Positions 18,894 through 28,969 of a stretch of DNA of 64,000 nt are shown piece after piece (the stretch's first letter is position 1; every line of letters begins with the position of its first letter). Source of the stretch: Borrelia miyamotoi (GTDB taxonomy: Bacteria > Spirochaetota > Spirochaetia > Borreliales > Borreliaceae). The notes below the pieces were generated by a model, which ran no database searches, was not told where the DNA came from, and saw only the letters and a program-made list of their open reading frames with translations. The position numbers and the translations under genes were made by a program. The stretch lies in assembly GCF_019668505.1 (NCBI RefSeq), contig NZ_AP024371.1:186001-250000 (forward strand), read 5' to 3'.

Positions 18894-20438
18894 ATGATTC
18901 TTAAAGAAACAAAAAAAGTAGAAGATCTAACAGAAAATGACATAATCTTTTCAAATATTGGAAATCTGGCTAAGTTAAGTACAAGAATAAATGAAAAGAT
19001 AATTAAAGTTCTCAACAAAGGTAATGTCTCATGTGTACCAGTAATAAATAATTACAATAACATTCCATATGAAAAGCTAATAAATATAGTTAATGACGAA
19101 CTTCTAAATAATGAAATCAATTTTTTAAAGGAAGACCTAGCAGAAGTTTTAAAAGACATATATAAACCATTTTCAGAAAAAGACAAAATATTTACAATTG
19201 CCGGAACAAAAACAATCATTAATTTAAATATTCTCATGGAAAAAGAACCTGATCCAATTTACCATAAGGCAATAATTGAGGGCAGCTCAAATATTTTACC
19301 AAAACACAAAATAATATCTATTCAAAAGATACTATCAAAAATATATAATTACTTTGATTGCCAAAAAATTAGAAATAAAGATAATCTTAATAGTACAAGA
19401 ACAATAAAAAAGCTATACCTATACTCAATTAGAAGAGATTATGAATTCTTCAGAGGGCAAGTAAAAACAGAAGGCGATTCTGTATTGCTACATGCAATTG
19501 ATACCACAATATACTTTTTAATAACCATTGCACAGTTAAATAAAGAAAGGGCAAGAAAAAATGCTCCACGTTTAACATCAAAATTTTTTATTGACAAATC
19601 AGAATTAACAGAATTCACAGAATTTTTTTATGATAATGATACTATATTACAAGCTGCACTTGGAGTACTATTACATCCAATCGGACTCATGCATACCACA
19701 ATATTACAAGAATTAAGAGAAAAGATTAGCCTTAAGAATGAATACATAAGAGAAAAATATGTGTCTAAAATAGAAATTTTAGAACAAAGTGTCAATGTTT
19801 CCAAAAATCTATTTAGAATGAGAGAAGATATTTCTGCCATTACAAAGATGATGATAAACGGACAAAAAAATTATCTTAACATCAAAAATGATTCAAAAAC
19901 AACAATAAAAAAATTTACCCATGAACTTACTAGAATATTTTGCATAATAGACGTTTATGATGAAATGGTTAATCCAATAATCATCAAAGAACCTGTTAAT
20001 CCCTTAGAGGCTATTAAATTTTTAACAGAAAACAGTGATAAATACCATTGGAAAAAAGACAAACCAGAAGAATACTTAAAAAACAAAAAATTTGATGTCG
20101 AAATGCTAAAAAATTTTCTGAAAGTGCTTGCACCATTCGATTATGGAGATATATTAGACGTATACACAAAAAATTGCAATGAACTTCTATTTAAAGCAGT
20201 TGTCCTTGAATATACAATAGGTATTTTGCCTATTTTATCCATTATAAAACAAAAGGACAAATTCTATAAAATTGGAGACATACTAATGAATATTGAAGCC
20301 AAAGAAATTATCATAAAAAAACAAAATGGAACAATTACGAAAAATCCATTAAAAAATGCTGATAAAATTGAATTAAGGCACAACATATCAGAACTCAAAA
20401 GTAATGAATTTAAACTTTTAACTTCTAGTCAAGAATAA
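18894..20438 (+). CDS. Degenerate HD-GYP-like protein, 514 aa
   Basis: I recognise a decayed HD-GYP arrangement in the C-terminal half. HAIDTTIYFLITIA stands where HSxxVAxLA is usual, LGVLLHPIGLMHTTI stands for the GALLHDIGK block (the Asp of HD is Pro), and RIFCIIDVYDEMVNP matches RIIAVADVYDALT. The catalytic metal ligands are thus largely lost, so c-di-GMP hydrolysis is unlikely. A binding or scaffold role is possible. The first 190 residues are unassigned. I prefer ATG 18894, preceded by AAAGGA, over ATG 18864, which lacks a ribosome-binding site. It is convergent with rsmD. Confidence 0.6.
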   Translation: MILKETKKVEDLTENDIIFSNIGNLAKLSTRINEKIIKVLNKGNVSCVPVINNYNNIPYEKLINIVNDELLNNEINFLKEDLAEVLKDIYKPFSEKDKIFTIAGTKTIINLNILMEKEPDPIYHKAIIEGSSNILPKHKIISIQKILSKIYNYFDCQKIRNKDNLNSTRTIKKLYLYSIRRDYEFFRGQVKTEGDSVLLHAIDTTIYFLITIAQLNKERARKNAPRLTSKFFIDKSELTEFTEFFYDNDTILQAALGVLLHPIGLMHTTILQELREKISLKNEYIREKYVSKIEILEQSVNVSKNLFRMREDISAITKMMINGQKNYLNIKNDSKTTIKKFTHELTRIFCIIDVYDEMVNPIIIKEPVNPLEAIKFLTENSDKYHWKKDKPEEYLKNKKFDVEMLKNFLKVLAPFDYGDILDVYTKNCNELLFKAVVLEYTIGILPILSIIKQKDKFYKIGDILMNIEAKEIIIKKQNGTITKNPLKNADKIELRHNISELKSNEFKLLTSSQE

Positions 20439-20446
20439 TGCTTTCT

Positions 20447-20992
20447 CTACACATAAGAATTGACCTTAAAAAAATCAAGTCTTGAACCCCCATATTTTCT
20501 AAAATCATACCTAGAAAGTCTTAAAATATTATCGTCTAAATTTTCTCTCGAAGGATAATGAATAATAATTTTTGCATCTTTCTTTAAACTTTCATTTCTC
20601 GATATTATTTTAAGCAAATCTTCTTTAAAAGAATACTTAAAAGGCGGATCAAGATAAATAATATCATAAAAAAGATTATTCTTTTTAAGGAAAAATTCAG
20701 CCTTACTGAAAAAAAACTTGTAAGGTTCACTTACAAACTCAAAATTCTTAATTAAAATATTCTTAGAAAGCCTATTATAATCAACAAGATGAGCAAGACC
20801 AGCTCCCCTACTTAAAGCCTCAAGAGACATTATCCCCGTACCTGCAAATACATCAAGAAAATTTGACCCTAAAACCTGGTTAAAAAAAATAGAAAAAAAG
20901 GCTTCTCTAACAATAGCCATCACAGGACGCACACTACCTGTTTTAGGAAAAGTAATTTTCCATCCCTTATATTTACCTGCACTTATATGCAC
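20447..20992 (-). CDS. rsmD: RsmD, 16S rRNA m2G966 methyltransferase
   Basis: SAM enzyme that methylates guanine 966 of 16S rRNA. The 181 residues begin with the family start HISAGKYKGWKI, followed by RPVMAIVREAFFSI, the SAM loop FLDVFAGTGIMSLEALSRGA and the catalytic DPPF within IIYLDPPFKYSF. I chose the GTG at 20992. The open frame continues upstream to 21172, but that extension overlaps gtaB and is not conserved in the family. No clear ribosome-binding site is visible, so the transcript may be leaderless. Confidence 0.88.
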   Translation of the reverse strand: MHISAGKYKGWKITFPKTGSVRPVMAIVREAFFSIFFNQVLGSNFLDVFAGTGIMSLEALSRGAGLAHLVDYNRLSKNILIKNFEFVSEPYKFFFSKAEFFLKKNNLFYDIIYLDPPFKYSFKEDLLKIISRNESLKKDAKIIIHYPSRENLDDNILRLSRYDFRKYGGSRLDFFKVNSYV

Positions 20993-21047
20993 AAGGACAA
21001 ATTTTAAACCATTTTTAAAAAATGTTAAATACTTACAATCCAAATTC

Positions 21048-21056
21048 TGATATAAT
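21048..21056 (+). promoter_or_regulatory. Extended -10 promoter for gtaB
   Basis: TGATATAAT gives a perfect TATAAT with an upstream TGn extension, 24 bases before the gtaB start. No good -35 lies at 16-18 bases, which fits an extended -10 promoter. Confidence 0.5.
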
Positions 21057-21080
21057 TTTACTTGGGAGCGCAGACAAAAT

Positions 21081-21911
21081 ATGAAAGGAATTATCTTAGC
21101 AGCAGGATACGGAACAAGATTTCTACCAATTACAAAAACTATTCCAAAGGAAATGCTGCCAATTTTAAACAAACCATCAATTGATTACATTATTGAAGAA
21201 TTCACTAGTTCTGGAATCAAGGAAATATTAATAATAACTTCAAGGAGAAAAGGAGTTTTGGATAACTATTTTGACAGAGATGTTGAACTTGAGACTGCAT
21301 TTACAAAAGAATACAAAAAAGATTTGCTAGAAAAAATTAAGATTAAAGATATTAATATTAGTTTTATAAAGCAAAGTGCAATGATGGGAACAGGTCATGC
21401 TTTATTACATGCAAAACCCTGGATAAGGACTGAAACTGTAATAGTTGCATATCCTGATGATTTACATATTGGAAATCCATCCTTAACAACACAACTAATA
21501 GAATTACACAAAAAAACTGGAAAAAACATATTATCTGTCATCGAAAATCCCAAAGACATTAATAGATATGGAGTAGTAGAATTACATAAAGACAACATTC
21601 ATGTAAAAAATATCGTAGAAAAACCAAAAATTGGAAAAGAACCAAGCAATAAAGCATCTATTGGAAGATTCTTATACACACATGAATTTTTTCAATATTT
21701 AGAAGAAGGATTTAAACTTCACAAAAAAGGAGAATATCACCATATTTATGCTTTACAGAAATTGATGTCTGAGAACAAAGTATTATATAAAAAAGTAGAA
21801 GGCGAACGACTTGATATAGGTGATGTTGAAGGTTATTTAGAATCAATAATAAAAGTCGCAAAACGTGATGACAAATTACTACAAATTATCAAAGAATCAC
21901 TAAAGGATTAA
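21081..21911 (+). CDS. gtaB: UTP--glucose-1-phosphate uridylyltransferase
   Basis: Makes UDP-glucose, the sugar donor for Borrelia glycolipid synthesis. The 276 residues match GalU/GtaB: nucleotide loop MKGIILAAGYGTRFLPITK, KEMLPILNKPSIDYIIEE, FIKQSAMMGTGHALLHA, VAYPDDLH and VEKPK near residue 180. Length is typical of the short bacterial form. GGGAGC precedes the ATG. The next gene starts on the base after the stop. rsmD is divergent. Confidence 0.95.
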   Translation: MKGIILAAGYGTRFLPITKTIPKEMLPILNKPSIDYIIEEFTSSGIKEILIITSRRKGVLDNYFDRDVELETAFTKEYKKDLLEKIKIKDINISFIKQSAMMGTGHALLHAKPWIRTETVIVAYPDDLHIGNPSLTTQLIELHKKTGKNILSVIENPKDINRYGVVELHKDNIHVKNIVEKPKIGKEPSNKASIGRFLYTHEFFQYLEEGFKLHKKGEYHHIYALQKLMSENKVLYKKVEGERLDIGDVEGYLESIIKVAKRDDKLLQIIKESLKD

Positions 21912-23609
21912 ATGAAGATATTAACAAAACATCAAAAGTTCTATGACAATCTTAAAATATTAAAAAAATACATAAACGCAAACATAGAAGAAAAAATTTT
22001 AAGGTATAGCATTTTATCAAAACTTTATAAACTCAATGAAGAAGAAATTATAACTCTTATCAAAGTAAGTAAAAATTACGAACTTCAAAAAAACTCAACA
22101 AATACCACACTTGAAGAATATTATTATGAAGAAACACAAGACAAAAAAGTCAAAAACTGGCTGCTAGAAATAATTAGAGAAAAAAATTTATTACACATAC
22201 AAAAAGAAACAAATTTTATTAGCAAAAGACCTGAAATAACATACAAATTAAACTCAACCAATTTTCTCAAACTAATTGCAATACAAAATAATAAAAAATA
22301 CACACAAGAAAAAAAAGAATTATATAAACAATTAATATTAAATTTCTCTAGTAATTTAAAAGTAGACAATTTAGAACCAACAATAGATATACTAATAGCC
22401 GTAAAACATAGAGACAAGAAAAAAATTAAACAAATATTAAAATACAATCAATCATTTCAAAGATTATTTAAATCAAGCTTAAGAAAAAAACAAAGTAGAG
22501 TAATTAAAATAAAAAAACTGCTTATTTTAACCTATTGGCCAGTAGGATGTCTATCTAAATCACTTTTCAACAAAATTTTAACAAAAACCTACAGATACAT
22601 AATAGACGAAGTTTTAACCTTAAAGTACGATGAAATCCTAAAATACCTAAGAGCAATAAAAACTTTCAGTCTTAATAAAATTTTTTACAAAGGATCAAAT
22701 AAAAATTCTAATTTTAACTATTTTTTCAGTGATTTTACACAATATACCCCAAAAGATTTCCAAAATACTTTAAAGACTTATATATCTTCACTTGAAAAAT
22801 CTGCAACAAAACAATATCTAAAATGGTTTTTTAAAGACAAAGTACCAAATGAATGGTCAGACTTTATATTTGCAATTAAATATATTGAAAAACATAAGCT
22901 GATAAATTTAAATGAAAATATAGAAGATATTACCATGGCAAAATTTAAAGCAGAAGAGTTTTTTGTTTCGTTTGAAAAAATGAATTTCAACCCATATGAA
23001 GACTTAAAAATATTTCAAAACAAGCACATACAAAGAACATTCTTACAAAACATAATAAAATATATAAAAAACAATACAAAAAAAATAGATACATGCGGAT
23101 GGATTGCATTTTACATATATGCAGATGAAGATGACAAGGTAAAATTTTCAAAGAATATAAAAAAATTTTTTAAGAGCAAAAATAACGAAATTCAAAATCA
23201 AATATTTGTCTACTTCCTATCTTTTTATACAAAAATTGATAAAAAACATTTTAAGTTCATATCAGAAATAATGATCCAACTTGATGAGAGTAAAATCACA
23301 GTACCTGAAAAAATAATAAAAATGCAAAAAACAACTCTCTACAATGTAAACTATCATAAATCATATATTTTCATCAAATCATTAATTTTAAGAACAAGAG
23401 TATTTAAAAAAATACTTCACAAAAATATTAAACTAGAAGAATTTAAAACTGAAACACTACTACCTGCCATATATTATCTTGCTTGTTATTATAAACCAGA
23501 TACATTAAAAAAAGAAAAAACAATACCAATCGAACAAAAAGAAGAAATAATGAAATTTATCATATTCTTAAATAAAGAACAAAATAATTTTGACTTTAAA
23601 ACGCTATGA
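21912..23609 (+). CDS. Hypothetical protein, 565 aa, cotranscribed with gtaB
   Basis: A large, lysine- and asparagine-rich protein without signal peptide, membrane helix or motif I recognise. It looks largely alpha-helical. Its ATG directly follows the gtaB stop codon, so it is in the same operon and probably translationally coupled. The next gene, a TPR protein, starts about 50 bases downstream. A homologue lies at the same place in B. burgdorferi from memory, so it is likely a genus-specific conserved protein. No function is proposed. Confidence 0.75.
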   Translation: MKILTKHQKFYDNLKILKKYINANIEEKILRYSILSKLYKLNEEEIITLIKVSKNYELQKNSTNTTLEEYYYEETQDKKVKNWLLEIIREKNLLHIQKETNFISKRPEITYKLNSTNFLKLIAIQNNKKYTQEKKELYKQLILNFSSNLKVDNLEPTIDILIAVKHRDKKKIKQILKYNQSFQRLFKSSLRKKQSRVIKIKKLLILTYWPVGCLSKSLFNKILTKTYRYIIDEVLTLKYDEILKYLRAIKTFSLNKIFYKGSNKNSNFNYFFSDFTQYTPKDFQNTLKTYISSLEKSATKQYLKWFFKDKVPNEWSDFIFAIKYIEKHKLINLNENIEDITMAKFKAEEFFVSFEKMNFNPYEDLKIFQNKHIQRTFLQNIIKYIKNNTKKIDTCGWIAFYIYADEDDKVKFSKNIKKFFKSKNNEIQNQIFVYFLSFYTKIDKKHFKFISEIMIQLDESKITVPEKIIKMQKTTLYNVNYHKSYIFIKSLILRTRVFKKILHKNIKLEEFKTETLLPAIYYLACYYKPDTLKKEKTIPIEQKEEIMKFIIFLNKEQNNFDFKTL

Positions 23610-23658
23610 AATATAGAAATATTTGCTTAAAAGTAATAAAATAATACTCATAAAAGAT

Positions 23659-24789
23659 ATGAAAAAATGCTTATCACCGCTTAAAAATTTGGTCATCTCA
23701 CTTATTTTACTATTTAACTCAAACCTCGCACATTCCCAAAGATTAATCAAGGTTGGACAAGAAGAAATAAAAAATAAAAACTATCTAAAAGCAATCAAAA
23801 TACTCAGTGAAGCTATACATAAATACCCAAAAGTACAAAATGGATACTATTTTTTAGCAATGGCTTATAGAGAAAATAATCAACTAACAGAAGCAGAAGG
23901 AGCACTATTAGATGGAATTGCAGTAGGAGGGGATATTGATTATAAGTTATATTTTGAACTGGGTAATATAATGTTTAAACGAGGGGAAGGCTATTATAAT
24001 TTAGCAATTCAATATTATTCCAACTCAATTAAAAGCATGCCCAATTATGACGAAGCATTGCTTAATAGAGCAAACTCTTATGTTGAACAAGGAAAAATTC
24101 ATTTTAAGAAAAAAGATTACAAAAATGCATGGGATTCATACACTATGGCAATCCATGATTATTCACAATTTATTACACTAAGACATGAAAGTGAAAAAAG
24201 AAACGCTATTCTCCATATAATAGATCGTTTAAGAAAGAAAAAAGCAGATTTGGAAAAACTTGATAAAAACCACAAAAATAGAAGTGAACAAATTATCACA
24301 GAACAGCAAAAAGGTCAAGACGAAACACAAATTCAGGACAAAATACAAAGTCAAGACGAAACACAAATTCAGGACAAAATACAAAGTCAAGACAAAACAC
24401 AAATTCAGGACAAAATACAAAGTCAAGACAAAATACAAAGTCAAGACAAAATACAAAGTCAGGACAAAATACAAAGTCAAGACAAAATACAAAGTCAAGA
24501 CAAAATACAAAGTCAGGACAAAATACAAAGTCAAGACAAAACACAAATTCAGGACAAAATACAAAGTCAAGACAAAACACAAAGTCAGGACAAAATACAA
24601 AGTCAAGACGAAACACAAATTCAGGACAAAATACAAAGTCAAGACAAAATACAAAGTCAAGACAAAACACAAGGTCTTCAAAACAAAAAAACAATGATTA
24701 AAAAAGAATTTAAAGATATCTTAAAAACAGATTCTTTAATTGAATTAGAAAAAATTAATTGGCAAGAGGAGTTAAACATAGATGAATAA
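23659..24789 (+). CDS. Exported TPR protein with a 20-unit hexapeptide repeat
   Basis: From ATG 23659 the product is 376 residues. An N-terminal signal peptide (KNLVISLILLFNSNLAHSQ) is followed by TPR units to about residue 200. Then come twenty hexapeptide repeats of the type SQDKIQ/IQDKIQ/SQDKTQ and a short acidic tail. A TTG 12 codons upstream is possible, but ATG puts the signal peptide at the usual place. The repeat is hydrophilic and probably an extended or coiled-coil spacer whose length may vary between strains. It overlaps lmp1 by 8 bases; the two TPR envelope proteins probably work together. Confidence 0.8.
   Translation: MKKCLSPLKNLVISLILLFNSNLAHSQRLIKVGQEEIKNKNYLKAIKILSEAIHKYPKVQNGYYFLAMAYRENNQLTEAEGALLDGIAVGGDIDYKLYFELGNIMFKRGEGYYNLAIQYYSNSIKSMPNYDEALLNRANSYVEQGKIHFKKKDYKNAWDSYTMAIHDYSQFITLRHESEKRNAILHIIDRLRKKKADLEKLDKNHKNRSEQIITEQQKGQDETQIQDKIQSQDETQIQDKIQSQDKTQIQDKIQSQDKIQSQDKIQSQDKIQSQDKIQSQDKIQSQDKIQSQDKTQIQDKIQSQDKTQSQDKIQSQDETQIQDKIQSQDKIQSQDKTQGLQNKKTMIKKEFKDILKTDSLIELEKINWQEELNIDE
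24313..24672 (+). repeat. Twenty tandem 18-bp coding repeats
   Basis: Unit of 18 bases encoding (S/I/G)QD(K/E)(I/T)Q, repeated 20 times without interruption. Two unit types, beginning AGTCA(A/G)GAC or ATTCAGGAC, alternate irregularly, with six consecutive SQDKIQ units in the middle. The unit is a multiple of three bases and stop-free, so several other frames on both strands are also open through it; these are artefacts. Confidence 0.97.
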
Positions 24790-27118
24790 AATAAGAAGCT
24801 TACCTATACTAATAATTTTAATAGTATTACTTATTACTTCATTTGGAGGCCTTGGTTATTATGTGTATAAAGAACGAATAAACAAAAATAATCAAGAAAT
24901 AATGCTAAACGAAGTAAAAAATAGTATTATGGATAGAAATTATAAAAAAGCATACTCAATAACAAAAATTCTAAAAAATAAATATCCACAAAATACAGAC
25001 ATTGCAATCCTTGAAAACACTCTATCAGAACTTGCAAATAATAGCCCTTTTGAATCAAAAGATTTACAAAGAGATACTGCTAATCAAATACTAGATAAAA
25101 TACAAGGAAAAGAACAATCAATACCAATCAACAATGAAAATTCCGAAATTGCTTTCAATAATAAATATATCAAAGACACTACAAAAATAGAAAACTATGC
25201 CGATAGAAAAAACAATACTGGTATTGAAAACGAAGATATTTTAGAATTCAAGCAAATCACAGTACCTAAGAATCTAAATAATAATAAAAGTAAGATAATA
25301 AATCAGGAAAAGACAAATCTAAATAACAATGAATCTATTGAACATAAAAAAAATTTATTTGACTTAAAAAAATTAAAAGAAAGTCTGAATAAAGAATTAA
25401 ATAAAGCTGAAATCTCTCAATTGCACACTCCAAAACAAGTTATAGAAACACATAAACAAAATGAAGATAAACTTATCAAAAAGAAGACAGACGACTTTCA
25501 AGAAAATAAAATAAAACAAATTCTAAAGCCAGAAATTAAAATAGACAGCACAGATACAAAAAACACTTCCATCTCACAAAGTAAAATAATTAAAAAAATA
25601 GATCAGTCTTATAATTATGTTATAAAAAAAACACTCTATGAAATATTAGATAATATTAATACCGGAAATTCTTTAATTGCAAAAAAAAGACTTAACGAAC
25701 TCATTAAAAAAGGATTGAGTAATAAATTTAATAAAATCAATAACTTAATTGATCAACTAAAAACTCAAGAAGCATCTAATCTTTTAATTCAACTAATAAG
25801 ACAAGATATCGAGCCAAATTTACCCAACATAAAAAAGGCTCCTTTTAACAAGAAGCTTTTAAAACAAAAGCAACATAAAAAAGAAATTCCTCAACTAAAT
25901 GAGCACTCAATAAACGATCAAATAAAAATTGAAAAAAAACCTCAAATCCATTCAGACCATTCCAAACAACCTCAAACAGATTTAAAATCTCTTCAAATGC
26001 TAGCATTAGCAAGTGAGAAACAGCAAGACTTCAAAAATGCCGAAGAAATTTATGAAAAAATTGCAAGCATTACAAATAATGAAGAAGATTACTATAAAGT
26101 CGGAATAATGCAATTTAAACTTAAAAAATATGAAGAATCAATAAAAGCATTTGATAAAACAATATCACTGAATCCAAAACATAAAAAAGCATATACAAAT
26201 AAAGGAACAAATTTAATTTTATTAAATAAACCAAAAGAAGCAATTGAAGTTTTCAAAAAAGCAATTGCCATTGACCCCAATTATGATACTGCCTACTACA
26301 AAAAAGGAATAGCAGAAGAAAAAAACAATGACAAACAAAATGCTTTCTTAAGTTTAAAAAAAGCTTATGATATTAAAAAAAATCCCAATTACGCCCTGCA
26401 AGCAGGAATTATTGCAAACCATATTGGAGACTTTCAAAACAGTGAAAAATATCTAGAAAAGGCAATAGTATCGATAAAAGAAAAAAATGATGTTATGTTT
26501 TACAACCTAGCAATAGCAAAATTTGAAAATAATCGCCTGAATGAATCACTGCAAACGATTAATAAAGCTCTTGACATAAATCCAGAGAAACCTGAATATT
26601 TATATTTAAAAGCATCCATTTATCTAAATAAAGAAAATTACAATGAAGCAATACCTCTCTACAATAATGTAGTTTTAAAAGATCCTGAAAATATTACGGC
26701 CCATATAAATTTAGCAATAGCATACGAAAAGTCCGGCAATGAACTAAAAGCAATTGAAATTCTTGAAAAGATTAGCAATAAAAATCATTTATTAGCATTA
26801 AACAATCTTGGTATACTTTACAAAAACCAAGGAAACTACCAAAAAGCAATAAAAATTTTCCAAAGAGCAGAATCTCTCTCAAGTCTTGAAGCAAAATATA
26901 ATCTTGCAACAACCTTTATTGCTGTTAAAGACAATAAAAGAGCAACTACAAAATTACAAGAATATATCAAAGAAAATCCAAACAATCCAGAAGCCTTACA
27001 CGCACTAGGAATAATAGAATATAATGATAATGGGAATGATACAATACTTAAAGAGGTTATCAAAAAATTTCCTGATTATAAACAAAACAATATAATCATG
27101 CAAATAATAAATGAATAA
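24782..27118 (+). CDS. lmp1: Lmp1-like surface-located membrane protein with TPR domain
   Basis: 778 residues. An uncleaved signal-anchor helix (about 7-29) is followed by a long, charged, low-complexity middle region (about 30-400) and a C-terminal stack of about ten TPR units from residue 405 (for example [40 protein letters not shown]). This is the Lmp1 layout; in B. burgdorferi Lmp1 has been linked to resistance to host immunity. From memory the B. burgdorferi protein is about 1,100 residues, so the middle region is shorter here. It overlaps the gene before it and mutL by 8 bases each. Confidence 0.85.
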   Translation: MNKIRSLPILIILIVLLITSFGGLGYYVYKERINKNNQEIMLNEVKNSIMDRNYKKAYSITKILKNKYPQNTDIAILENTLSELANNSPFESKDLQRDTANQILDKIQGKEQSIPINNENSEIAFNNKYIKDTTKIENYADRKNNTGIENEDILEFKQITVPKNLNNNKSKIINQEKTNLNNNESIEHKKNLFDLKKLKESLNKELNKAEISQLHTPKQVIETHKQNEDKLIKKKTDDFQENKIKQILKPEIKIDSTDTKNTSISQSKIIKKIDQSYNYVIKKTLYEILDNINTGNSLIAKKRLNELIKKGLSNKFNKINNLIDQLKTQEASNLLIQLIRQDIEPNLPNIKKAPFNKKLLKQKQHKKEIPQLNEHSINDQIKIEKKPQIHSDHSKQPQTDLKSLQMLALASEKQQDFKNAEEIYEKIASITNNEEDYYKVGIMQFKLKKYEESIKAFDKTISLNPKHKKAYTNKGTNLILLNKPKEAIEVFKKAIAIDPNYDTAYYKKGIAEEKNNDKQNAFLSLKKAYDIKKNPNYALQAGIIANHIGDFQNSEKYLEKAIVSIKEKNDVMFYNLAIAKFENNRLNESLQTINKALDINPEKPEYLYLKASIYLNKENYNEAIPLYNNVVLKDPENITAHINLAIAYEKSGNELKAIEILEKISNKNHLLALNNLGILYKNQGNYQKAIKIFQRAESLSSLEAKYNLATTFIAVKDNKRATTKLQEYIKENPNNPEALHALGIIEYNDNGNDTILKEVIKKFPDYKQNNIIMQIINE

Positions 27119-28949
27119 AATAAAATTTCTAGATAAAAGTCTTGTACAAAAAATAGCAGCAGGAGAAGCCATAGATCGGCCTTGCTCTGTTTTAAGAGAA
27201 TTGCTTGACAATGCAATAGATTCCGGAGCAGATAAAATTGAGGTTTTTCTTGAAGAAGGTGGAATCCGCAGAATACTCATCATGGACAATGGCAGTGGCA
27301 TAAGCCAATCAGATTTAAAGATATGCTACCTACCCCACACAACATCAAAAATAACTGAAGAACAAGACCTTGAAAAAATCAAAACACTAGGATTTAGAGG
27401 AGAAGCTCTCTCAAGTATCGCCATTTGTTCAAATCTCACAATAACAAGCTCAATCACAGGAGAAGACAGCTACCAAATTGAAGTTGAAAATGGAATTGAA
27501 AAATATTTTAAAAAACAATCTGCTATAAATGGCACAATAGTAGATATTACAAATCTATTTCATAATCTCCCAGCAAGAAAAAGATTCCTAAAAAAAGATT
27601 CTGTTGAGACAAAAATGTGCATAAAAGTTTTTGAAGAAAAGGCTGTCACTCATCCCAATATTGACTTTAAATTGAGTATAAACAACGAATTGAGAAAAGT
27701 TTACTTTAAAGAAAGCCTCATAGATAGAGTGCAAAGCGTATATGGAGAAATAATAGAAAACAATAAATTTGGGAAAATAGAAGCAGAATATGAAAGTATA
27801 GAAATGCAAATCTTTTTCGCCCCACCTAACTTCTCAAGAAAAGACAGACGAAATATAAAAATATTTGTCAATAGGAGACCCGTAGAAGAGAAAAGTCTAT
27901 TATCAGCAATAATTGACGGACATAGAAGAATACTAACTAATAGAAATTTTCCAATATGTTATCTATTTTTAGAAATAGATCCCAGACATGTCGATTTTAA
28001 TATACATCCTCAAAAAAAAGAAGTAAGATTCTTTAACTTACCATTTCTTCCTAAACAAATTGCAAATAATATTAATGAATTCTTTGACAGAGAAAAAAAA
28101 GAAATTTTACAAGACTATCACAATATAATAATAAAAAGACAACTAACAAATGATGCTCATCTATTACAATCTGAGAATGATTCAACAAACTCAGATTTTC
28201 AATCTTATGAAATCACAAAAAACAAAGCATTAATTCTAGACAAACCACAAAATAATAAAATAACAAACATAATAGAAGATAAAGTAAAATTTGAAAGTCA
28301 AAATCCAATTCACAAAGATAAACCATCATTTAAAAACCACATACAAAATATTTTTCTACAAACTTCCAAAACAATAAACGAGCTCCAAAAACCAATAGAA
28401 AAAAATCAATTCAAATATATGGGACAACTATTCTCAGAATTTCTAATAGTAGAAAACCATGATGAAGTTTATTTCATAGATCAGCATGCACTTCATGAAA
28501 AAATCATATATCAAACTCTAATAAATTCAAAAAAAATTATCCAAAAACTTTTAGTACCAATTGAATTTCAAGTAGACTTTGAAGATACAAATAAAATACT
28601 AGAAAGCGAATTAGAAGAATATAGAAAAATAGATATTATAGTTACCAAGATCAAAGAGCAAACCTATCAACTCGAATCAATTCCCAATATTTGCAACAAG
28701 TATGAAAATATTATTATCCAATTTTTAAAGACAAGAAAAAGTAAAACAATTGATTCTTTGAAAGCCGAATTATACGCAACAATTGCATGTAGACAAGCCA
28801 TTAAGAGCAATGATATAATAAGCTCTGAATTTAGTAAATTTTTAATAAATGAATTTTTCAATCTCAAACTGAAGCACTGTCCACATGGAAGAAAAATTTA
28901 TCATAAACTTTCCAAATTTGAGCTTGAACAAAGTGTCAACAGAAAATAA
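27111..28949 (+). CDS. mutL: DNA mismatch repair protein MutL
   Basis: GHKL-ATPase that links MutS recognition to strand removal. The 612 residues show [20 protein letters not shown] (ATP site), DNGSG at 59-63, TSKI and [10 protein letters not shown] at 94. The C-terminal domain has DQHALHE at 457-463, [10 protein letters not shown] and CPHGRKI, the blocks of MutL endonuclease domains. The DQHA(X)2E(X)4E motif has Gln instead of the final Glu (residue 468). No mutH is known in Borrelia, so nicking by MutL itself is the expected mechanism. It overlaps lmp1 by 8 bases. Confidence 0.94.
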   Translation: MNKIKFLDKSLVQKIAAGEAIDRPCSVLRELLDNAIDSGADKIEVFLEEGGIRRILIMDNGSGISQSDLKICYLPHTTSKITEEQDLEKIKTLGFRGEALSSIAICSNLTITSSITGEDSYQIEVENGIEKYFKKQSAINGTIVDITNLFHNLPARKRFLKKDSVETKMCIKVFEEKAVTHPNIDFKLSINNELRKVYFKESLIDRVQSVYGEIIENNKFGKIEAEYESIEMQIFFAPPNFSRKDRRNIKIFVNRRPVEEKSLLSAIIDGHRRILTNRNFPICYLFLEIDPRHVDFNIHPQKKEVRFFNLPFLPKQIANNINEFFDREKKEILQDYHNIIIKRQLTNDAHLLQSENDSTNSDFQSYEITKNKALILDKPQNNKITNIIEDKVKFESQNPIHKDKPSFKNHIQNIFLQTSKTINELQKPIEKNQFKYMGQLFSEFLIVENHDEVYFIDQHALHEKIIYQTLINSKKIIQKLLVPIEFQVDFEDTNKILESELEEYRKIDIIVTKIKEQTYQLESIPNICNKYENIIIQFLKTRKSKTIDSLKAELYATIACRQAIKSNDIISSEFSKFLINEFFNLKLKHCPHGRKIYHKLSKFELEQSVNRK

Positions 28950-28969
28950 AATTAAGATATGAGCTACTT

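Noticed and set aside
20993-21172. N-terminal extension of RsmD
   Set aside because: It would overlap the start of gtaB on the other strand, and RsmD proteins begin at the HISAGKYKG segment.
24313-24672. Possible CRISPR array
   Set aside because: The units are contiguous without unique spacers and lie in frame inside a protein gene.
24229-24697. Long open frames on both strands and in other frames across the repeat region
   Set aside because: The 18-base repeat unit is a multiple of three and lacks stops in these frames, so they stay open automatically. The products are monotonous and have no ribosome-binding sites.
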